A stretch of 8,257 nucleotides of DNA from an uncultured Lachnospiraceae bacterium. GTDB taxonomy: Bacteria; Bacillota; Clostridia; Lachnospirales; Lachnospiraceae. Under the pieces are notes generated by a model, which ran no database searches, had not been told where the DNA came from, and saw only the letters and a program-made list of their open reading frames with translations. A program made the position numbers and the translations under genes. This document shows, in pieces, positions 1 through 6,346 of the stretch (position 1 is its first letter; each line of letters opens with the position of its first letter). The DNA is taken from assembly GCA_958426095.1 (NCBI GenBank), contig CATZYB010000117.1:1-8257 (forward strand). The letters run 5' to 3'.

Positions 1-72
1 CGGAGCGCAGGAAGACCAACGCATAATAAATCCCTCCAATTCAAAAAACTTGGGATTGAAGGGAATCGGCAT
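1..72 (-). CDS. Possible 5' end of a divergent gene (partial, unrecognised)
   Basis: A minus-strand reading frame begins with ATG at 72 and stays open to the window edge, giving 24 residues that start MPIPFNPKFF. A GGGGAG motif lies 7 bases before this ATG. A second in-frame ATG at 24 has its own GGAGGG motif, also 7 bases upstream. Two well-spaced ribosome binding sites in one frame are the only support. I recognise no family from so short a piece. Two plus-strand frames are also open over the same bases, and a third ends at a stop at 24-26, so this could instead be the tail of a plus-strand gene or non-coding DNA. If real, the gene is divergent from the XRE regulator at 230 and shares its upstream region. 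Confidence 0.3.
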   Translation of the reverse strand, partial: MPIPFNPKFFELEGFIMRWSSCAP

Positions 73-81
73 AACAAAGCT

Positions 82-116
82 CCCCGTCAAAACCTCGTTT
101 TTTTTATTTGGCGGGG
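82..116. repeat. Inverted repeat with 10-base arms
   Basis: The arms CCCCGTCAAA (82-91) and TTTGGCGGGG (107-116) pair over ten positions with one G-T wobble around a 15-base loop that holds a run of eight T. On the plus strand the T-run is in the loop rather than after the stem, so it is not a normal terminator in this direction. On the minus strand the second arm carries the GGGGAG that would serve as ribosome binding site for the ATG at 72, so the hairpin could mask that site. Function is not known. Confidence 0.45.
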
Positions 117-179
117 CCGCTATATTTAGTTCATGAAACGGCGAACTTTCATGCCATCTATAATTGAATTATCGTGCCA

Positions 180-207
180 TTATCAACATGGCTTGTATCA
201 ATATAAT
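180..207 (+). promoter_or_regulatory. Candidate promoter of the XRE regulator
   Basis: A perfect TATAAT lies at 202-207. Sixteen bases upstream, TTATCA (180-185) matches four of six bases of the TTGACA consensus. Transcription would then start near 214, giving a leader of only about 16 bases before the GTG start at 230. The spacing is slightly short and the -35 box weak, as is common for promoters controlled by a repressor. Inverted repeats overlap both ends of this region. A second TATAAT at 159-164 has no recognisable -35 box. Confidence 0.4.
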
Positions 208-229
208 TATAGTTGGAGGTGAACTATAA
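207..229 (+). promoter_or_regulatory. Perfect 8-base dyad enclosing the ribosome binding site
   Basis: TTATAGTT (207-214) and AACTATAA (222-229) are exact inverted copies. The 7-base loop between them is GGAGGTG, the Shine-Dalgarno sequence of the downstream gene, and the second arm ends at the base before the GTG start. It could be a DNA operator for the regulator itself (autoregulation) or an RNA hairpin that presents or controls the ribosome binding site. The symmetry is directly visible; the role is inferred. Confidence 0.5.
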
Positions 230-562
230 GTGCATAATTATCCTGAAACGCTTGGCGATATTATCAAGTTCGCCCGTCAGAAAGCCAATATCACAATAGA
301 AGCTCTGGCAAACAAAGTTGATATTACCGAGCGGTACTTATATCGGATCGAGAACGAAGGCAAAAAACCCAGCTATGACGTCCTCTATAAACTGATTCGA
401 GAACTGTCTATATCACCGGATTTGATTTTCTACCCTGAGAAGCCGTCTAAAGATTCTGAAGTAGAAAACCTCCTCCGTATGCTTTCAGCTTGCGATGAGC
501 GTTCTCTGGAAGTCGTCAAAGCAACTGCGAAAGCTTTAATTGATACTGCGCCTGAAAAGTAG
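230..562 (+). CDS. XRE-family helix-turn-helix transcriptional regulator, 110 aa
   Basis: This is a small cytoplasmic DNA-binding protein. Residues 8-63 form a Cro/C1-type helix-turn-helix domain: a first helix (LGDIIKFARQKANI), the turn segment with IEALANKVDI, a recognition helix around TERYLYRIENEGKKPS, and a closing helix VLYKLIRELSI followed by the PDLIFYPE turn. The remaining residues (about 74-110) form a short helical tail that may mediate dimerisation. The start is GTG, supported by GGAGGTG 8 bases upstream. The stop lies inside a terminator hairpin, so the gene is probably monocistronic. It converges on the minus-strand operon and its relation to it is not evident. Small regulators of this kind are frequent in conjugative elements and prophages of gut Clostridia, but no mobility gene is visible here. 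Autoregulation is plausible given the dyads upstream. Target and signal are unknown. Confidence 0.9.
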   Translation: MHNYPETLGDIIKFARQKANITIEALANKVDITERYLYRIENEGKKPSYDVLYKLIRELSISPDLIFYPEKPSKDSEVENLLRMLSACDERSLEVVKATAKALIDTAPEK

Positions 563-579
563 CCGAGAGGCTGCTTTTT
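555..579. terminator. Bidirectional intrinsic terminator between convergent genes
   Basis: The arm AAAAGTAGCC (555-564) pairs with GGCTGCTTTT (569-578) around a GAGA loop, with one T-G wobble. On the plus strand the stem runs into a five-T tract (575-579), which would end the XRE transcript; its TAG stop (560-562) is inside the stem. Read on the minus strand the same stem is followed by CTTTTC, a shorter U-tract that could end the operon, whose last gene stops at 598. Confidence 0.75.
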
Positions 580-597
580 GTTTCCTTTAGCCTTTGA

Positions 598-792
598 CTA
601 TTCTGGCTTAATTGTTTTGATTTCATTTTTACTTTCTGTCAGCTCGTCAGAGACGGACGTTACAGTTTCTGGAATATCATGCGTTGATGAGTTTAATCTT
701 GGAACTGTAAATCTTGCCGCCAAGATAAGAATTGCCAGGATAATAAGACATACACAGGACACGATTCCTCTCCAAAAATTCTGTTTTTCCAT
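598..792 (-). CDS. Small single-span membrane protein at the 3' end of the operon, 64 aa
   Basis: The product starts MEKQNFWRG, then has one hydrophobic segment at about residues 10-31 (IVSCVCLIILAILILAARF) and a hydrophilic tail of about 33 residues rich in S, T and E, ending KTIKPE. A short N-terminus with K and R before the span suggests the tail is outside. I chose ATG at 792 because AAAGGA lies 9 bases upstream; the earlier ATGs at 813 and 810 have no ribosome binding site. It follows the SGNH gene after 51 bases, the longest gap in the operon. Dlt operons often carry a small membrane protein, DltX, but that one usually precedes dltA and ends in an aromatic motif with a key tyrosine, which is absent here. 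I do not recognise the family. It may be an accessory subunit of the transfer complex. Confidence 0.7.
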   Translation of the reverse strand: MEKQNFWRGIVSCVCLIILAILILAARFTVPRLNSSTHDIPETVTSVSDELTESKNEIKTIKPE

Positions 793-843
793 ACAATCAG
801 TTCCTTTCATCATTCAAGTTTTACACTCGCAGTAAGATACGCT

Positions 844-1791
844 TCACTTTACCGCTGCTTCATATCGTTTCAAGGCATCATTCCATTTGGCATAGGTTTC
901 ATCTGTGCGGTGATCTGTCAGAGTATTTTTCTTCATAAGGTAATCTGTCAAGAATTTTGTCACCTTCACAGCTCCAAAGTAATTCAGATGATCCCCTTTA
1001 TCTCTGGTATCCCTGCTCCAATCAATCTGAACCTTGTCATTCATCACATTCAAATCAACATATTCGCATCCGATTTCCTCTGCCAGCCTGCATATCCCGT
1101 TATGGCGCTCGCTGTTCCAGTTTACCGTGCTTGGCGTGCTCAACAAGATAAACTCTGCCTGATTCCGGTCACAAAAAGCCTTCATTTCTTTTACATACTG
1201 CACATTGATGTTGGGAATTTCCGCAGCCGATTCTGTCTGCTTCATATACTCCGTGTTGTTGGCGGAATCAACTTGTACACTGTGGGCATATCCCTTATAA
1301 TCATCTGTCCAGGTATAGTTTACTTCTCCTCCAAAATCGCTCAGGCGCAGAGCTTTCCAGCGATTATGATACTGAAAAACGGAAAAGTATCCGATTAACC
1401 TGTTCAATCTGACGGTTCCTGGTGTCATATCCCGGTAAATGGCATCCGTTTCGAGTATTACAATCTTCGGTTTCTGACGTTCAAATACCCGGTGCAGCAG
1501 AGTGTTACTGTATTCCAGCATTTGCCCGCTCGTTCCACAGACATAGGCGGTATACCCGGCATCTTTCCACATCTGCATCGGCGTAATCGCAGAATAGGAT
1601 TCGCTGTCGCCCAAAACCAGAACATCTATCGTATTTTCCTGTTCACCTAATATCCCATTTGCCGTTATTTCCTCCATCCCGTATTCCTGCTGATTGTTCT
1701 TAGGCACAAATATCCAGGACGCCATAGACAAAAGAAATATAAGGCCAACTGTAAACACCACAAGTGTAAGGCCCCTTTTCAGATAAACCAT
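844..1791 (-). CDS. DltD-like SGNH-fold membrane-anchored protein, 315 aa
   Basis: This is probably the extracellular partner of the MBOAT, handing the acyl group to a cell-surface polymer as DltD or AlgJ/AlgX-type proteins do. An N-terminal membrane anchor spans about residues 8-28 with K and R before it, so the body is outside. SGNH hallmarks are VLVLGDSES at 57-65, with Ser63 as expected nucleophile, and GDHLNYFGA at 266-274, with Asp267 and His268 as the other triad residues. LLSTPS (216-221) fits another core strand. It is shorter than typical DltD (about 400 residues). The start at 1791 is supported by AGGAGG six bases upstream, on the MBOAT stop codon (TAG 1804-1802). A longer frame from 1857 exists, but its extra 22 residues overlap the MBOAT and lack a better site. 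Assignment to the fold is firm; DltD orthology is less so. An esterase role is the alternative. Confidence 0.82.
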   Translation of the reverse strand: MVYLKRGLTLVVFTVGLIFLLSMASWIFVPKNNQQEYGMEEITANGILGEQENTIDVLVLGDSESYSAITPMQMWKDAGYTAYVCGTSGQMLEYSNTLLHRVFERQKPKIVILETDAIYRDMTPGTVRLNRLIGYFSVFQYHNRWKALRLSDFGGEVNYTWTDDYKGYAHSVQVDSANNTEYMKQTESAAEIPNINVQYVKEMKAFCDRNQAEFILLSTPSTVNWNSERHNGICRLAEEIGCEYVDLNVMNDKVQIDWSRDTRDKGDHLNYFGAVKVTKFLTDYLMKKNTLTDHRTDETYAKWNDALKRYEAAVK

Positions 1792-1794
1792 AAT

Positions 1795-1803
1795 CCACCT
1801 CCT
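1795..1803 (-). promoter_or_regulatory. Strong ribosome binding site overlapping the MBOAT stop codon
   Basis: AGGAGGTGG on the minus strand overlaps the TAG stop of the MBOAT gene and sits six bases before the ATG at 1791. It decides the start of the SGNH gene and suggests that translation of the two membrane proteins is coupled. Confidence 0.8.
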
Positions 1804-3406
1804 AAAAACCGGCATAAATTGGATCAACCGGTACGTAGCCCGCCCCATAGGCCCCAAAAATTACGATAAACAGAATGAGGGCATAATAAATTACAAACCG
1901 GACTACAATGTTTCTCCTGGCAATCGCCGTACGGACAGGAATCTTCATCTCCTGTATGATTCCAATAAGGAAGATTATGAGAACAGCAAATACAACAATA
2001 TAATAGTCATATTTATCCATTCCAAAAGTAAACAGCGCCCTGTTCCGAACGGTTGTAAAGGTGAACTCCGTCACAATTTTTTTGAACATAGCCAAACCGG
2101 CCCGCAGCCCATGGGCCCGGAAAAACAATTCGCCGATGCAGACCAGTATTGCAGTGCAAGACATCTGCAAACAGCGATAAGGAAGACAATCCCTCCTTAT
2201 ATGTAGTCTCTCTGTTATTTTGCCAACCAGCGGTTCCACGATACTTCCGCACAGAATCAGCGCAAAATGATACATACCAAAAAAGATATAGTGCCATCCG
2301 GCTCCATGCCATAAACCATTGCAGAGCCATACACAAAGCAACGCAATAGAGCCTGCTGCGAGAGGACCGAAATGATTACCCATCTTTTTTCTGGCACGGG
2401 AAGTCAGTTTTTTCAGAGGCTTTGACATGGACAATGGGAAAAACAGATAATCCTTAAACCATGCGCCAAGGGTGATATGCCACCGTTTCCAAAACTCCGA
2501 TATGGTCTTGGAAAAGAAGGGGCGCTCAAAATTTTCCGGCAGTTTCACGCCAAAAATCTCTCCCGTTCCGATTACCAGATCCATCGTGCCGGAGAAATCC
2601 ATATAAAGCTGTACGGTATAACACACGGCGGCAATAGCTATGACAAAACCATCGTACTCGGCATAGTTGGCAAAGACATTTTTTATCAGCAAATTTAACC
2701 GGTCGGCAATCACAAGTTTTTTCATCAGGCCGAACAAAATCCGCTGCATACCAAAAGCCGCGTTTCTCCATTTCATAGGTTCTGCCTGCCAAAGCTGTGC
2801 TGCCGTATCGGAATAACGGCAAATCGGCCCCTCCATAATCTGGGGAAAGAAACTCATAAAAAGTGCCAGCCGGTACAGATTCCGGTCTGCCGGAATTTTC
2901 TGCCGGTACACATCAAAAATATAGGACATCGCCTGCAAGGTATAAAATGAAATCCCGATGGGAAGCACAAAAGCTGGAACCGATACGGTGACCGGAATTC
3001 GTACCAGCCGGAAAAGTGTGTTGATGTTTGTGGCAAAAAAGGGAGAATACTTCATGAATAGAAGGACTCCAATGTGCAGCCCCACCGCAATCACAAGCAC
3101 CATTTTCTGCTGATTTAAATACCGATGTTTAACAGCCTTGTGTTCTTCCTTCGGTGAAATCCCCAGAGTTTTACTACACGCTCCCTGAATATCCGCCAGC
3201 CACAGCCCCATATGATGAATGGAAAGCGTAGAAAACAATAAATACACAATCAGCTTTCCGCTGACAGCCCAGAAGAAAGCATAACTGGACAGCAGCAGAA
3301 CCAGCCGGCGGAACTTCTGGAAGGGAACCATATAAACTGCCATGACTACCGGCAGAAAAAGTACCATGTACTCAAATGAAAAGTAGGATGTGATTGCTGG
3401 CATCAT
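1802..3406 (-). CDS. MBOAT-family O-acyltransferase, DltB/AlgI type, 534 aa
   Basis: This is a polytopic membrane protein expected to take the aminoacyl group from the carrier protein in the cytoplasm and pass it across the membrane. Many hydrophobic spans are visible, for example about 11-28, 34-58, 101-118, 255-270, 350-364, 371-390, 468-485 and 502-520. Family motifs are MEGPICRY (191-198), LYMDFSGTMDL (267-277), PFFSKTISEFWKRWH (296-310), WFKDYLFFPL (316-325) and NGLWHGAGWHY (363-373), where His367 is the conserved MBOAT histidine. The end reads FGAYGAGY then VDPIYAGF, matching the C-terminal tyrosine motif region of AlgI-like enzymes. Length is normal for AlgI-like proteins and longer than typical DltB (about 400). 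Two adjacent ATGs exist: GAGGAG is 4 bases before 3406 and 7 before 3403, so the second may be the real start. The SGNH gene follows directly, as AlgI and DltB pair with such partners. Confidence 0.9.
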   Translation of the reverse strand: MMPAITSYFSFEYMVLFLPVVMAVYMVPFQKFRRLVLLLSSYAFFWAVSGKLIVYLLFSTLSIHHMGLWLADIQGACSKTLGISPKEEHKAVKHRYLNQQKMVLVIAVGLHIGVLLFMKYSPFFATNINTLFRLVRIPVTVSVPAFVLPIGISFYTLQAMSYIFDVYRQKIPADRNLYRLALFMSFFPQIMEGPICRYSDTAAQLWQAEPMKWRNAAFGMQRILFGLMKKLVIADRLNLLIKNVFANYAEYDGFVIAIAAVCYTVQLYMDFSGTMDLVIGTGEIFGVKLPENFERPFFSKTISEFWKRWHITLGAWFKDYLFFPLSMSKPLKKLTSRARKKMGNHFGPLAAGSIALLCVWLCNGLWHGAGWHYIFFGMYHFALILCGSIVEPLVGKITERLHIRRDCLPYRCLQMSCTAILVCIGELFFRAHGLRAGLAMFKKIVTEFTFTTVRNRALFTFGMDKYDYYIVVFAVLIIFLIGIIQEMKIPVRTAIARRNIVVRFVIYYALILFIVIFGAYGAGYVPVDPIYAGF

Positions 3407-3407
3407 G

Positions 3408-3635
3408 TTACTCCTCTTGTAGCCGTAAAATCATATTCCAAAGCCTTTCGGCAGAGTTAAAGTTATCCGGGATAATCTCAACGGCTGGGATTGTAATATC
3501 GAACTCTTCTTCCAGTTCAGCGACTAAAGACAAAATGGATAAAGAATCCAGATAATGCCCGTCAATCAGTTCTTTACAGGTGTCATAGTCAACTTCCGGC
3601 TGAATTTCCTCTAAAATTTCAATCAGTTTTTCCAT
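3408..3635 (-). CDS. Acyl/aminoacyl carrier protein, DltC-like, 75 aa
   Basis: This is a small acidic cytoplasmic carrier whose serine would hold a 4'-phosphopantetheine arm. The attachment motif is LDSLSILSLV at 29-38, with Ser31 following Asp30, and it is followed by a long helix ending AELEEEFDI (39-47) and by ITIPAVEI, the usual start of helix III. Length matches DltC (about 78) and stand-alone acyl carriers. The ATG at 3635 has GAGG seven bases upstream, within the last codons of the PLP gene. It lies between the PLP enzyme and the MBOAT, so it is the expected link between cytoplasmic amino-acid activation and membrane transfer. The partner phosphopantetheinyl transferase is not in the window. 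The carrier call is firm; which group it bears is not known. Confidence 0.9.
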   Translation of the reverse strand: MEKLIEILEEIQPEVDYDTCKELIDGHYLDSLSILSLVAELEEEFDITIPAVEIIPDNFNSAERLWNMILRLQEE

Positions 3636-3639
3636 GTTT

Positions 3640-4821
3640 TTACCTCGCTTTCGGCGTATTTAAGTAATCTGTGCGTATGCTGTCCCGTACAATCTGGGGC
3701 ACCGCATTTTCCTTCGTTAAGATGACTTCCGGCAAATCCCTGCTTAAAAATAAAGAAATCCCTTCTGTCATACAATAGGCGCCTGTATTCTCAAAGACCA
3801 GTACATCCCCAATCCACAACTCAGGCAGCGGAATCTGTTTTACAAGAATGTCATTGACTGTACACAGGGAACCGCAGATATTCCAGTTCTCTGCTTTTTC
3901 CTCTTCGCCTGAAGACAATTTTCTGCATACAGGATGTTTCATCGCCATAGACTGACCGTAATAGACCAGATGATGGATTCCACCGTCAACGATTGCATAG
4001 TTCTGCTGATGATTTGTTTTCAAATCCATCACTCTAGTTACATAACTTCCGCAGCTTGCGGCGATGCTGCGCCCCAATTCCAATACAATTTTTCCGTCAA
4101 ACAGCATCTCGGAAAGCATTGTAGAAAACTCTCTCAGAAAGTTTCCTTCATCAAAAGTTTCTCCTTCAAAATATGCCACTGGGAATCCAGGTCCAAACTC
4201 CAGTTCCCGTACAGAATACCCCTGCGTCTCGTATAAACGCTCCAGGAACTGATCGACATACACAATTTCACGTTTGAGGCGTTTTAACGAATTTTTCTGT
4301 GTACCGGAAAAATACTGGATTCCACAAATATCTATGACGCAGCTGTCCCTATAAGCTGCTATCAGCTGCTCAATCTCATGTTCTTCTAAGCCAAACTGAT
4401 TGCCGCTGGTCAACCGCAGAAGTACCGGAATCGTTTTTCTATTCTCTCTGGCTGTTTCATATAAAAGCTGAAACTGCGTCATGGATTCCACCGTGTAACG
4501 CGCTACGTCATTTCCATTTGTCATCAGTTCCCACATAAGAAGCTGTTCCTTATACACGCCTGATATGATAAATTTTGATTCCGGCAGATTCAGATGACGA
4601 CAGATCCGAAGTTCTCCCGGCGAACAAATCTCCAGTCTGTCTACCAGGCGACTGACTGCTTCCAAAATAAATGTATTCGCTTTTACGGCATAACACAGTT
4701 CCACCGAGGCCGGCAGATTTTCCCGCAAAAACTGAATACGCTGCTGCAGCTTATCCAGATCAAATATGTAAAAAGGCGTATTCTCTGTTTTGAGCAATCG
4801 CCTAATCCGCATATCATCCAT
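3640..4821 (-). CDS. Fold-type III PLP-dependent enzyme (DAP/ornithine decarboxylase family, possibly BtrK-like), 393 aa
   Basis: An alanine-racemase-type barrel (about 15-275) is followed by the C-terminal beta domain of group IV decarboxylases. The PLP lysine is Lys47 in CYAVKAN (43-49). Other family marks are EICSPGEL (64-71), the phosphate-binding region LEFGPGFPVAY (207-217), ELGRSIAASCGSYV (248-261), VDGGIHH (278-284), CGSLCTVNDIL (316-326) and ENTGAYC (344-350). Cys320 aligns with the catalytic cysteine of DAP decarboxylase (CESGD there, CTVND here). The strand that reads HxGSQ in DAP decarboxylase reads FSGTQ (171-175), so the PLP-stacking histidine is replaced. That is a feature I associate with BtrK-like and other carrier-linked members. 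ATG 4821 has AGGA seven bases upstream overlapping the ligase stop. Placed between ligase and carrier, it may decarboxylate or epimerise the substrate, free or bound to the carrier. Racemase is the main alternative. Confidence 0.85.
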   Translation of the reverse strand: MDDMRIRRLLKTENTPFYIFDLDKLQQRIQFLRENLPASVELCYAVKANTFILEAVSRLVDRLEICSPGELRICRHLNLPESKFIISGVYKEQLLMWELMTNGNDVARYTVESMTQFQLLYETARENRKTIPVLLRLTSGNQFGLEEHEIEQLIAAYRDSCVIDICGIQYFSGTQKNSLKRLKREIVYVDQFLERLYETQGYSVRELEFGPGFPVAYFEGETFDEGNFLREFSTMLSEMLFDGKIVLELGRSIAASCGSYVTRVMDLKTNHQQNYAIVDGGIHHLVYYGQSMAMKHPVCRKLSSGEEEKAENWNICGSLCTVNDILVKQIPLPELWIGDVLVFENTGAYCMTEGISLFLSRDLPEVILTKENAVPQIVRDSIRTDYLNTPKAR

Positions 4822-4825
4822 AACC

Positions 4826-6328
4826 TTATCCTAACCTTTCCAATAATTTTTTTCTGTCCGTTTTCCCATTTGAGGTAATAGGGAAATCCGCAAGCTGACA
4901 AAGCTTTCCCGGCACCATATAAACAGGTAAAACTGTTTTCAGTTTTTTATGCAGTTCTTTTTTCTCCACATTACCGATATAAAAACCGTACAGTTTTTGC
5001 TTTTCTTCATCAAATACACAGCAGCACCGGCTGATCCCTTCTATTTTAGAAATCTCCAGTTCGATTTCCTCCACTTCAATGCGGTGCCCCATATATTTAA
5101 TCTGAAAATCCCTGCGGCCGCAGAAATACAACTCCCCATCTTCTCCATAGCGGGCCAGATCTCCGGTACGGTAAATCTGTTCCGGATAGCAATCGTTCAG
5201 CGGATTTTGCGTAAATACATTCACGGTCTGTTCCGCTGCCCGATAATACCCCAGAGCTAACGCCGTCCCCCGCACACAGATTTCACCGATGACATTCGGC
5301 GCCGTAATTTCATCGGTGCCTTCAAGCAAAAATACGTGCTCATTAGGGAAAGGCTTGCCAATGGGAATCCCCTGGGGATAGTGACTGTCCCGTTTTATTC
5401 TGTGATAGGTACAATTACAAGTAATCTCCGTAGGCCCGTAGAGGTTGACAAACTGCGTTTCCGGCAGATGTTCCATCCATATGCGTAAATGTTTAATCGG
5501 CATAGCCTCACCGCTGAAAAGGATTTTTCGTACCGTATCCGGCGTCCTGTAGTCCAATCCATGAAAGGTAGTGATCAGGCAAAGGGCCGAAACCGCCCAA
5601 ATCATAACGGTAATCCGACAGTCACAGAGCTCGTCCAGCAATTCCTTGGGCCGCGAAAAAAGTCTTTTCGGAATAATCACCAGCGTCCCGCCAGTTTTTA
5701 GTGCAGCGTAAATATCCTTTACCGACACATCAAAATCGAAGGGCGCCTGGTTCCCAATCACATCTTCTTTTGTAATGTCAAAAAGTTTTGTGAACACATC
5801 GATAAAATCAATTACGGAGCGATGGCTGACTACCACCCCTTTGGGAATTCCTGTAGAACCGGATGTAAAATTGGCATACAGCGGATCCGTATCAATCATG
5901 CGGGACCGGATAGTCAACAAAACCTCTTCATCAATAACGCCTTCACCCATAGTTTCTGTCAAAAGGATAGAGGAGGGCGGAAATATCCTTTCTGCAACAT
6001 GCTGATGCTCTCTATCGGTAATCACATATCCTGCCTTCAGGACATTCTGAATCCCGTTCAGCCGATCTTCCGGCAATTCCGGATTTAAGAGCACATAAAA
6101 GCCTCCGGCATACACAATCCCCCAGAAAGCACACAGCGCAGAAAAGCCTTTCTCCAGCATCACTGCTACCGGTGAACCGATTTTAATTTTATCTGCAAGA
6201 GCAATTCCGACCAAACGGCTCTTTTGTTTCGTTTCCTGAAAGCTATAACTGCCGTGTTCATCCACAATGGCAATTTTATCTGGATAGATCTCAGCGCTTT
6301 TTTCCAGATACTCTAATACATTTTTCAT
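4826..6328 (-). CDS. DltA-like amino-acid adenylation enzyme (carrier protein ligase), 500 aa
   Basis: This is an ANL-superfamily ligase that would form an aminoacyl-AMP and load it on the carrier at 3408-3635. Numbering here is from the upstream ATG (502 aa). Core motifs are ANFTSGSTGIPKG (154-166, phosphate loop), FDVS (201-204, with Asp202 as expected alpha-amino anchor), NLYGPTEIT (297-305), YRTGD (388-392) and NGKTDR (489-494) with catalytic Lys491. There is no fused carrier or condensation domain, so it is stand-alone like DltA. Unlike DltA, the residue before the GE of FSGEAMP is Ser274 rather than cysteine, and Lys206 lies in the pocket, so the substrate may not be D-alanine. AGGAG lies 9 bases before the ATG at 6328 but only 3 before the ATG at 6334. 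I take 6328. The gene follows the kinase stop by 18 bases without room for a promoter or terminator. Confidence 0.88.
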   Translation of the reverse strand: MKNVLEYLEKSAEIYPDKIAIVDEHGSYSFQETKQKSRLVGIALADKIKIGSPVAVMLEKGFSALCAFWGIVYAGGFYVLLNPELPEDRLNGIQNVLKAGYVITDREHQHVAERIFPPSSILLTETMGEGVIDEEVLLTIRSRMIDTDPLYANFTSGSTGIPKGVVVSHRSVIDFIDVFTKLFDITKEDVIGNQAPFDFDVSVKDIYAALKTGGTLVIIPKRLFSRPKELLDELCDCRITVMIWAVSALCLITTFHGLDYRTPDTVRKILFSGEAMPIKHLRIWMEHLPETQFVNLYGPTEITCNCTYHRIKRDSHYPQGIPIGKPFPNEHVFLLEGTDEITAPNVIGEICVRGTALALGYYRAAEQTVNVFTQNPLNDCYPEQIYRTGDLARYGEDGELYFCGRRDFQIKYMGHRIEVEEIELEISKIEGISRCCCVFDEEKQKLYGFYIGNVEKKELHKKLKTVLPVYMVPGKLCQLADFPITSNGKTDRKKLLERLG

Positions 6329-6346
6329 GACCATAATCTCCTGTTT

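Noticed and set aside
1..229. Mobile element end, CRISPR array or tRNA
   Set aside because: The repeats are short, differ from one another and lack regular spacing; no transposase, integrase or tRNA-like fold is visible.
578..835. Plus-strand ORF antisense to the small membrane protein
   Set aside because: It starts inside the terminator without a ribosome binding site. The minus-strand frame has a good site at 802-807, a membrane span, and operon context.
910..1398. Long plus-strand ORF (162 codons)
   Set aside because: It is antisense to the SGNH gene, has no domain-like pattern, and the minus-strand frame carries clear catalytic motifs.
2526..2822. Minus-strand ORFs in other frames inside the MBOAT gene (also 2013-2336 and 2854-3036)
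   Set aside because: They lie in another frame of a gene whose own frame shows continuous MBOAT motifs and membrane spans.
3408..6334. A non-ribosomal peptide synthetase or siderophore cluster
   Set aside because: There is no condensation or thioesterase domain. A stand-alone ligase and carrier followed by MBOAT and SGNH proteins points to surface polymer acylation.
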